NCBI GenBank assembly: GCA_023433205.1
Contig: JAEZDS010000018.1
Location: forward strand, 1 to 6,670
DNA: 6,670 nt
Source of the DNA: Bacteroidota bacterium
GTDB taxonomy: Bacteria; Bacteroidota; Bacteroidia; B-17B0; Aurantibacillaceae
Direction: 5' to 3'
Every line of letters begins with the position of its first letter. The stretch's first letter is position 1. The translations under genes were made by a program, and so were the position numbers. Under the pieces are notes generated by a model. That model searched no databases, was not told the origin of the DNA, and saw only the letters and a program-made list of their open reading frames with translations. Below are positions 1 to 4,264 of this stretch, piece after piece.

Positions 1-57
1 CTGCATGGGTGCAAAACAGATCATTGAAATAATGGCCGCTGAAATTATTTTGTTCAT
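1..57 (-). CDS. N-terminus of a secreted or exported protein, cut by the window edge
   Basis: An ATG on the minus strand at 57-55 opens a frame that stays open to base 1 and gives 19 residues, beginning MNKIISAAIISMICFAPMQ. This has the layout of a Sec signal peptide: a lysine near the start, then a hydrophobic run. There is no lipobox cysteine in the visible part; the single cysteine follows isoleucine and is not preceded by a small residue. A perfect TAnnTTTG box on the same strand (81-88) sits 23 nt before the ATG, the same spacing as for other genes here, and this is the main support for a real gene. It is transcribed divergently from the bacilliredoxin gene. Function cannot be told, because the mature protein lies outside the window. 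Confidence 0.6.
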   Translation of the reverse strand, partial: MNKIISAAIISMICFAPMQ

Positions 58-80
58 AATGATTGATTTAATAAAAAAGG

Positions 81-88
81 CAAATATA
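81..88 (-). promoter_or_regulatory. -7 promoter box for the leftward truncated gene
   Basis: On the minus strand the bases read TATATTTG, a perfect match to the Bacteroidota sigma-A -7 consensus TAnnTTTG. The box lies 23 nt upstream of the ATG at 57. No clear -33 TTG is seen at the usual distance. The identical octamer occurs in the promoter of the lipoprotein gene at 1744. Confidence 0.6.
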
Positions 89-197
89 AAGGAGTTTTAA
101 TTGATGGACCTTCCCGACCATACATTAGCCGCTATTCTGCAAGCTTTGTTAAAGATATTGTGTAGTGCACAGGTATTTAAAACAATTTAACACCATT

Positions 198-230
198 TTG
201 GGACGATGGAATTTTAACTGCGTAACTTTG
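198..230 (+). promoter_or_regulatory. Promoter of the bacilliredoxin gene
   Basis: TAACTTTG at 223-230 matches the Bacteroidota -7 consensus TAnnTTTG exactly. A TTG at 198-200 could be the -33 element, with a 22 bp spacer that is slightly long. Transcription would start near 237, giving a leader of roughly 12 nt before the ATG at 249. The position rules against the longer reading frame opening at 165, since its first codons would lie upstream of the transcript. Confidence 0.6.
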
Positions 231-248
231 CATGAACAAATTCCACAC

Positions 249-659
249 ATGTATCCAGAAGCTATAGTAAAACCAATGAAGGCCGAGTTAACCTCTGCCG
301 GATTCGAAGAATTAACCAGTCCCGAAGAAGTAAGTAATGCCGTCCAGTCAAAAGGTACTGTGCTGATGGTTGTGAATTCGGTTTGTGGCTGCGCGGCGGG
401 AGCCTGCAGACCAGGCGTTAAAAAGAGCCTTGAAAACGACAAGAAGCCATCGAAGCTCACCACCGTTTTTGCCGGGTTTGATGTAGAAGCAGTTAGCGAG
501 GCCCGCAAACACTTTGCACCTTACCCTCCCAGCAGTCCCTCAATTGCTTTGTTTAAAGATGGTGAGCTGGTGCATTTTGTTGAGCGTCACAATATTGAAG
601 GTCACAATGCTAACGCTATTTCAGAACACCTGAAGGCGGTCTATAACGAATACTGCTGA
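249..659 (+). CDS. BrxA/BrxB-family bacilliredoxin (YphP/YqiW-like thiol-disulfide protein)
   Basis: This 136-residue protein belongs to the BrxA/BrxB (YphP/YqiW) family, small cytoplasmic thioredoxin-fold proteins that in Bacillus remove bacillithiol from protein mixed disulfides. The family signature is visible at residues 43-55: NSVCGCAAGACRP, with the Cys-Gly-Cys active site at 46-48. A third cysteine at 53 sits next to it and another is the last residue. The opening MYPEAIVKPMKAEL is typical of the family, and the length is close to the usual 135-145. I chose the ATG at 249 over the in-frame ATG at 165 because the family alignment begins there and a perfect promoter box lies at 223-230. 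The gene is monocistronic, between its own promoter and a strong terminator. Whether this organism makes bacillithiol cannot be judged from the window. Confidence 0.93.
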   Translation: MYPEAIVKPMKAELTSAGFEELTSPEEVSNAVQSKGTVLMVVNSVCGCAAGACRPGVKKSLENDKKPSKLTTVFAGFDVEAVSEARKHFAPYPPSSPSIALFKDGELVHFVERHNIEGHNANAISEHLKAVYNEYC

Positions 660-682
660 TCTCTTTTTAATAGAATTATCGT

Positions 683-707
683 AAAGGCGCCACCGGCGTC
701 TTTTTTT
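683..707 (+). terminator. Intrinsic terminator after the bacilliredoxin gene
   Basis: A 9 bp stem pairs AAAGGCGCC (683-691) with GGCGTCTTT (695-703), with one G-T wobble and the 3-nt loop ACC. It runs into a T tract ending at 707. It begins 23 nt after the stop codon and separates this gene from the promoter at 726. Confidence 0.88.
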
Positions 708-725
708 ATTGATGCGCATTTAGCT

Positions 726-733
726 TATTTTTG
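726..733 (+). promoter_or_regulatory. -7 promoter box for the coiled-coil lipoprotein gene
   Basis: TATTTTTG matches the TAnnTTTG consensus perfectly and ends 23 nt before the ATG at 757. No good -33 TTG is seen at the preferred distance; the T tract of the preceding terminator occupies that position. Confidence 0.55.
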
Positions 734-756
734 TGGCAATCTTAACGTAAAAACCT

Positions 757-1623
757 ATGAAACTGATCTCAAGATCCTTAATTATCCTCACTTTTATTTT
801 ACCGCTGATATTTTCGGTCAGCAGCTGTGGCAATGATGACGACAAAAATAAAAACCCCCTGGCTGATAGTCTTGCCAACGTTAATAACGAACTGGCCGGC
901 AGATTAAATGAAAAGGAAGAGACCCTCGACGAGTTTATTGCATCCTTTAACGAGATCCAGGATAACCTAAATGCCATTAAAGAAAAAGAGAAGATCGTTA
1001 CCACTTCTGCCAGTAAAGGTGATGTGCGCAGCAGACAGAACCAGATCAGGGAGGATATTCAGGCAATTTATGATCTGATGGAAAAAAACAAGAACCGCAT
1101 CAACGCCTTAACCCAAAAACTGAAACAAAGCAACCTGAAACTTTCAGGCATGCAGAAAATGATCGAAAATCTGCAGAACAGCATCAACATGAAGGACGAA
1201 GAGATCAACGAGCTAAAGAATCACATCGAAGGTCTTAATATTGAACTAAGTAACCTTAACACTAATTACAGGTCAATAGCTGAACAAAACGCAGCCCAGA
1301 ACGAGGCCCTTAATACTGCCTGGTTCGCCATCGGAACATCAAAGGAATTAAAGGAAAAAAAGGTGATCGCAAAAGAAGGTGGGTTTATCGGACTGGGTAA
1401 ATCAACTAAAATGACGGAGGATTTTAACAGGGAATACTTCACAAAGGTGAATATTCAGAAAACCTCTGTTATTAATATCGGCGCCAGAAAAGCAAAGGTC
1501 ATTACCAACCACCCCACCAAGTCATACAAGATCGTTGGGGAAAAACCTGTAGAAAAGCTGGAGATCACAGATGCCCGGGAGTTCTGGAGCTCTTCAAAAT
1601 TCCTGGTTATTGTGATTGAATAG
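757..1623 (+). CDS. Coiled-coil lipoprotein, probably surface exposed (resembles the Cbp1-type adhesin family)
   Basis: The 288-residue product starts with a lipoprotein signal peptide: basic start, hydrophobic core at about 8-21, and lipobox VSSC with the lipidated Cys24. Residues 25-30 (GNDDDK) are rich in aspartate, resembling the surface export signals described for Bacteroidota lipoproteins. Residues 35 to about 188 are charged and helical, with heptad-like spacing of I/L, best seen at 97-170, so a long coiled coil is likely. A C-terminal part of about 100 residues begins near TAWFAIGTSKELKE (187-200) and contains the glycine-rich KEGGFIGLGK (206-215); it looks like a small beta domain. 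There are no catalytic motifs. From memory this layout matches Bacteroidota proteins annotated as Cbp1 family collagen-binding adhesins. That name is a family label, and collagen binding is not shown here. The gene has its own promoter and appears to be transcribed alone. Confidence 0.8.
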   Translation: MKLISRSLIILTFILPLIFSVSSCGNDDDKNKNPLADSLANVNNELAGRLNEKEETLDEFIASFNEIQDNLNAIKEKEKIVTTSASKGDVRSRQNQIREDIQAIYDLMEKNKNRINALTQKLKQSNLKLSGMQKMIENLQNSINMKDEEINELKNHIEGLNIELSNLNTNYRSIAEQNAAQNEALNTAWFAIGTSKELKEKKVIAKEGGFIGLGKSTKMTEDFNREYFTKVNIQKTSVINIGARKAKVITNHPTKSYKIVGEKPVEKLEITDAREFWSSSKFLVIVIE

Positions 1624-1648
1624 GCTCTGAAAGGGGTCCTGACACAAG

Positions 1649-1680
1649 GTTATTCACTTTCAATTGAATATAACTTTTCT
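1649..1680 (+). repeat. Palindrome TTCAATTGAA and weak hairpin upstream of the small lipoprotein operon
   Basis: A perfect 10 bp palindrome lies at 1659-1668. An alternative fold pairs GTTATTCA (1649-1656) with TGAA (1665-1668) and TAAC (1671-1674), leaving a 2-nt bulge, and is followed by TTTTCT. It could be a weak, AT-rich terminator for the lipoprotein gene ending at 1623, which has no other visible terminator. It could instead be a regulatory site 22 nt upstream of the -33 box at 1691. Confidence 0.35.
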
Positions 1681-1690
1681 GGTTGCGCAC

Positions 1691-1720
1691 TTGCTGATGT
1701 CGCCTGACTGGATATATTTG
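1691..1720 (+). promoter_or_regulatory. Promoter of the two-gene small lipoprotein operon
   Basis: This is the best promoter in the window. TTG at 1691-1693 serves as the -33 element, then a 19 bp spacer, then TATATTTG at 1713-1720, an exact match to TAnnTTTG. The ATG at 1744 follows 23 nt later. Confidence 0.75.
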
Positions 1721-1743
1721 CTAAAATTTAAACCCTAATCCTC

Positions 1744-1962
1744 ATGAATAAAGCAATAGTATTGCTTGCCATAACGAGTCTGACTTTAACGGGCTGCAAG
1801 AAAGACCGCGTATGTAACTGCACAGTGCCAGCCAACGGATCGGTAGCAGAGCAAAAATTCACCTATCTGCTGGAGGATACCAAGAAGCGACCCGCAAAAA
1901 ATTCATGCAAAATAGCCAACGACACCTATAAGCTCGCCGGGGGCAACTGCCAACTCGATTAA
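1744..1962 (+). CDS. Small cysteine-rich lipoprotein, paralogue 1
   Basis: This 72-residue lipoprotein has a signal peptide of about 17 residues ending in lipobox LTGC, so Cys18 should be lipidated. The predicted mature form is only about 55 residues. It begins C-K-K, followed by C24-x-C26, a single Cys55, and C69-Q-L-D at the very end. The four non-lipid cysteines suggest two disulfides in the periplasm. The same cysteine spacing and C-terminus recur in the products starting at 1984 and 2649, so the three are paralogues. The lysines after the lipidated Cys do not look like an acidic surface-export signal, so an inward-facing position is more likely. No known domain or function is recognised. 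It is the first gene of an operon with the next, 21 nt downstream. Confidence 0.82.
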   Translation: MNKAIVLLAITSLTLTGCKKDRVCNCTVPANGSVAEQKFTYLLEDTKKRPAKNSCKIANDTYKLAGGNCQLD

Positions 1963-1983
1963 TACACTTAAAAAATACCACCC

Positions 1984-2238
1984 ATGAAAAATACAGCTAT
2001 CCTCGCAATTTTTATTGCCCTCACTTCCATGTCCTGCAAAAAAAGCTACACATGTGAGTGCGTTACCTCTTCAAATTTTCCCTTTTTCACCAGCACTACC
2101 TCTACAAGCAAGACGCCTAAAATGAAAAAGGAAGATGCACATGCCAACTGTAATTCAAAAGAAACATCGGTTACCATGACCGATCCCTATTCAGGAGATA
2201 AGTACACTATGAACAATAAATGCGACCTCATTGATTGA
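1984..2238 (+). CDS. Small cysteine-rich lipoprotein, paralogue 2
   Basis: The 84-residue product has lipobox SMSC with lipidated Cys18, then K-K-S-Y-T-C-E-C (19-26), Cys56 within KKEDAHANC, and C80-D-L-I-D at the end. These match paralogue 1 (spacing Cys+6, +2, about 30) and the protein starting at 2649, with which it also shares the Y-T-C-x-C wording and a K-K-x-E/D-A stretch before the third cysteine. It differs by a Ser/Thr/Phe-rich stretch at about 28-44 and ten extra residues between the last two cysteines. The gene starts 21 nt after paralogue 1, has no promoter box of its own in that gap, and ends 23 nt before a terminator, so it is the second and last gene of the operon. Function unknown. 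Confidence 0.82.
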   Translation: MKNTAILAIFIALTSMSCKKSYTCECVTSSNFPFFTSTTSTSKTPKMKKEDAHANCNSKETSVTMTDPYSGDKYTMNNKCDLID

Positions 2239-2261
2239 TCTTTGGTCATGTTTTTTATTCG

Positions 2262-2289
2262 AAGGCTGCCCTGGGGCAGCTTTTTTTTT
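2262..2289 (+). terminator. Intrinsic terminator of the small lipoprotein operon
   Basis: AAGGCTGCC (2262-2270) pairs with GGCAGCTTT (2275-2283), with one G-T wobble and the 4-nt loop CTGG. It runs into nine T residues (2281-2289). It lies 23 nt after the stop of the second paralogue. Confidence 0.88.
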
Positions 2290-2546
2290 GCCGCAAATCA
2301 AGTGTAATGATCGCTAAATTGGTTAATACTATATTATGATGATTTTTTTTCATGGTGAAGCGCTTTGTGAATGATAGGTCAGAAACCCATCTGAGATTCG
2401 CAATATGGCCGCTTGGAAAAAGGCGTAAAATTACTAAAGCAATTCGAGGCTCTTAACTCCAGGTGCCGGGTCAAAAAACACACAGTTTTTGAAAAACAGG
2501 AAAGCTTTGTTGAGTATACCGGGCCTCAAACAGGCAAAACAAAGAA
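2290..2546. other. Intergenic stretch without a convincing gene; possible gene remnant
   Basis: Between the operon terminator and the inverted repeat at 2547 I see no gene with a supported start. Two overlapping short plus-strand frames exist. An ATG frame at 2352-2456 gives 34 residues, with no promoter box or hydrophobic start. A frame without ATG is open from 2395 to the stop at 2560-2562; its translation is protein-like (for example EKQESFVEYTGPQTGKTKK). These could be relics of one decayed gene or chance. No RNA gene or transposon end was recognised. Confidence 0.3.
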
Positions 2547-2563
2547 GTCAATCTTTTATTGAC
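2547..2563. repeat. Perfect inverted repeat GTCAAT-N5-ATTGAC
   Basis: Two 6 bp arms (2547-2552 and 2558-2563) surround a 5-nt centre CTTTT. The repeat ends 23 nt before the -33 box of the third small lipoprotein gene. The size and position suit a binding site for a dimeric regulator. No T tract follows the second arm, which argues against a terminator. Confidence 0.4.
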
Positions 2564-2586
2564 AAAATTTCTATTAAAAATTTATT

Positions 2587-2616
2587 TTGAATTCCAGGAA
2601 ATTGTCTATATGTTCG
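2587..2616 (+). promoter_or_regulatory. Promoter of the third small lipoprotein gene
   Basis: TTG at 2587-2589 is followed by a 19 bp spacer and TATGTTCG at 2609-2616, one mismatch from TAnnTTTG. The -33 to -7 spacing is identical to that of the promoter at 1691. The ATG at 2649 lies 32 nt downstream. Confidence 0.5.
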
Positions 2617-2648
2617 CCTTATTAATAACCCCTAAAAACACCTTAAAG

Positions 2649-2864
2649 ATGAAAAAAGTAGTATTAGTAGCAGTAGTAGCTGTAATGGCAACACTTACAT
2701 CATGCAAAAAAGAGTACACTTGCTCTTGCACAACAACCGACAATGGCACTGTGATAGCAGAAAGTAAAGTGACAGGAACAATGAAGAAATCAGAAGCTGA
2801 AGACTGGTGTACTGGCAATGCTGTAACAGTAGGAACTACGAAAATGGAGTGCAAACTCGACTAA
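2649..2864 (+). CDS. Small cysteine-rich lipoprotein, paralogue 3
   Basis: Starting at the ATG at 2649 the product has 71 residues: a clean signal peptide (MKKVVLVAVVAVMATLTSC), lipidated Cys19, then K-K-E-Y-T-C-S-C (20-27), Cys54 in KKSEAEDWC, and C68-K-L-D at the end. All four non-lipid cysteines, the K-K-x-E-A stretch and the C-x-L-D end match the two paralogues upstream; it has the same 14-residue spacing between the last two cysteines as paralogue 1. A longer frame from a TTG at 2559 is rejected, because it would put 30 residues before the signal peptide and would span the promoter. The gene is monocistronic and ends 7 nt before a terminator. Function unknown; disulfide-bonded envelope protein by inference. 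Confidence 0.85.
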   Translation: MKKVVLVAVVAVMATLTSCKKEYTCSCTTTDNGTVIAESKVTGTMKKSEAEDWCTGNAVTVGTTKMECKLD

Positions 2865-2871
2865 GATTATC

Positions 2872-2904
2872 AAAAAAAAAGCCGCCTCAGGGCGGTTTTT
2901 TTTT
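2872..2904. terminator. Bidirectional intrinsic terminator between convergent genes
   Basis: CCGCC (2882-2886) pairs with GGCGG (2891-2895) around the loop TCAG. The stem is extended by one G-T wobble and by nine A residues (2872-2880) facing a T run (2896-2904). Read on either strand it gives a GC-rich hairpin followed by a T tract, so it can stop both the lipoprotein gene ending at 2864 and hutI ending at 2930. Confidence 0.88.
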
Positions 2905-2929
2905 GTCCTTACTTTGCCATCTCCGCCTT

Positions 2930-4183
2930 TTACGGTTTAAACTTCTGCCCGCTTAGGTAAACCTCCTCTATAAGATGGCTTCCATACGCGTAAGCGAACG
3001 AGGCAGGTGATTCAGCCCGTGAACTAACACAAAAATTTGCCAGTCTTCCAGGGCTTAACGAACCAACGGAATCACCCAGTTCCATTGCCGCTGCTCCATT
3101 AATAGTTACGGCATTAAATGCCTCCTCCGGCGTTAGTTTGTATTGCAAACAGGCCATACTCAGCATTAGTGACATATTGCCCGTAGGACAGCTTCCGGGA
3201 TTATAATCACTGGCAAAAGCCAATGGTAAGCCGGCATCCAGCATTTTCCTGGCCGGTGGACGTGGGAGATCCAGAAAAAACGCTGCTCCTGGCAGAATGG
3301 TTGGTATGGTTTCCGATTTAAGCAGTGCCTGTATATCATCGTCGCTGCAAAACTCCAGGTGATCAACACTTACTGCCCTCCCATTAATTCCTGCCTGTAT
3401 GCCGCCGCTGTGACTCATCTGCTCGGCATGTACCTTGCCTTTTAATCCATATTTCTGTCCCGCTTCCAAAATCGAAGCGGTCTCTTCGGCAGTGAAGTAA
3501 TTTTTCTCGCAGAAGACATCAATGTAATCTGCCAATCCTTCCTCTGCCACCCTGGGCAGCATCACAGCAATAATATGATCTACGTATGCTTCCCGTTTAT
3601 TCTTAAACTCAGGCGGTACCGCGTGGGCGCCAAGGAAAGTAGCTTTTACGGGAATCCAGTTCAGCTCCTTTAACCGTTTGATCACCCTCAGCATCTTTAA
3701 TTCGCTCTCCACATCAAGCCCGTAGCCACTTTTAATCTCTACGGAACCTGTTCCCTGCAAAATAATCTCTTTGAGCCGGGGTACGGCCTCTTCAAAAAGC
3801 TGCTCCTCGCTGTATTCCCTTAAGCGCAGCGCCGAATTCAGAATTCCACCCCCGCGTAAGAAGATCTGTTCATAACTGAGCCCGTGTAACCGGTCAACAA
3901 ACTCCTGCTCGCGGTTGGCGGCAAACACAATGTGCGTATGGCTGTCGGCAAAGCAGGGAAATACTGTTTTTCCGCTGCAGTCAATTACCTCCAGATCCTT
4001 CCAGTTTGTTATTCCCGGGAAATCTTCCATAAGGCCAAAATCGGCCACCCTGCCTTCTTCACAGGCTAACCAGGCATTGGCAAGTGCAGGTACCTTTTTC
4101 ATTTCCTGTCCTTTAAGAAGTGGCGGCACCTCTTCGTAAGCACCATATAATGTTTTTATATTCTTAATTAATAATTTGCCCAT
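2930..4183 (-). CDS. hutI: Imidazolonepropionase
   Basis: HutI hydrolyses 4-imidazolone-5-propionate to N-formimino-L-glutamate, the third step of histidine degradation, in the cytoplasm. The 417-residue product has the full length and order of this metal-dependent amidohydrolase. Visible elements are the metal-binding H82-T-H84 in DSHTHIVFAANRE, the signature GTGSVEIKSGYGLD (144-157), TFLGAHAVPPEF (182-193), the metal ligand H252 in KVHAEQMSHSGG, H275 in VDHLEF, and the metal ligand D326 in ASDYNPGSCPTGN. No key residue is missing. The start at 4183 is the first Met before the usual N-terminal beta strands. No hutH, hutU or formiminoglutamate-degrading gene lies in the window, so hutI stands alone here. 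It converges on the small lipoprotein gene and diverges from the TonB-dependent receptor, with closely packed promoters between them. Confidence 0.97.
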   Translation of the reverse strand: MGKLLIKNIKTLYGAYEEVPPLLKGQEMKKVPALANAWLACEEGRVADFGLMEDFPGITNWKDLEVIDCSGKTVFPCFADSHTHIVFAANREQEFVDRLHGLSYEQIFLRGGGILNSALRLREYSEEQLFEEAVPRLKEIILQGTGSVEIKSGYGLDVESELKMLRVIKRLKELNWIPVKATFLGAHAVPPEFKNKREAYVDHIIAVMLPRVAEEGLADYIDVFCEKNYFTAEETASILEAGQKYGLKGKVHAEQMSHSGGIQAGINGRAVSVDHLEFCSDDDIQALLKSETIPTILPGAAFFLDLPRPPARKMLDAGLPLAFASDYNPGSCPTGNMSLMLSMACLQYKLTPEEAFNAVTINGAAAMELGDSVGSLSPGRLANFCVSSRAESPASFAYAYGSHLIEEVYLSGQKFKP

Positions 4184-4214
4184 ACTAATATTTTTATGAA
4201 GACGTTAAAGGTCA

Positions 4215-4222
4215 CAAATCTC
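4215..4222 (-). promoter_or_regulatory. Possible -7 box for hutI
   Basis: On the minus strand GAGATTTG differs from TAnnTTTG only at the first base and lies 31 nt before the hutI ATG. A TTG at 4248-4246 on the same strand could be the -33 element, with a spacer of 23 bp, somewhat long. The match is weaker than for the other genes. Confidence 0.35.
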
Positions 4223-4236
4223 TCTGTTAATTCAAT

Positions 4237-4244
4237 TACTTTTG
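4237..4244 (+). promoter_or_regulatory. -7 promoter box for the TonB-dependent receptor gene
   Basis: TACTTTTG matches TAnnTTTG exactly. It lies 20 nt before the ATG at 4265 but only 11 nt before the alternative ATG at 4256. Elsewhere in the window perfect boxes lie 18-23 nt before the start, so this favours 4265. No -33 TTG is evident. Confidence 0.6.
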
Positions 4245-4264
4245 GCAATTGTTAGATGCAATTT

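Noticed and set aside
165..248. In-frame ATG at 165 extending the bacilliredoxin by 28 residues
   Set aside because: The extension has no family similarity, and the perfect -7 box at 223-230 lies inside it; the family's usual N-terminus MYPEAIVKP starts at 249.
149..508. Minus-strand open frame of 119 codons opposite the bacilliredoxin gene
   Set aside because: It is antisense to a clearly recognised protein and has no recognisable family features.
720..1004. Minus-strand open frame opposite the coiled-coil lipoprotein
   Set aside because: It is the antisense reading of a lysine- and glutamate-rich gene, giving a Ser/Leu/Phe-rich product, and it covers that gene's promoter.
2559..2648. TTG start extending the third small lipoprotein by 30 residues
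   Set aside because: It would bury the signal peptide internally and place the promoter at 2587-2616 within the coding sequence; the paralogues start at the position equivalent to 2649.
2606..2854. Minus-strand open frame opposite the third small lipoprotein
   Set aside because: It is the antisense shadow of a gene supported by two paralogues.
3915..4139. Plus-strand open frame within hutI, and a second frame at 3166-3369 on the minus strand
   Set aside because: Both overlap the complete, unmistakable hutI in other frames and show no family features.
4196..4255. A 19-codon plus-strand frame (MKTLKVTNLSVNSITFGNC) whose stop abuts the ATG at 4256, as a possible leader peptide
   Set aside because: The receptor's -7 box (4237-4244) lies inside it, so it would not be on the receptor transcript, and it has no histidine run or attenuator structure.
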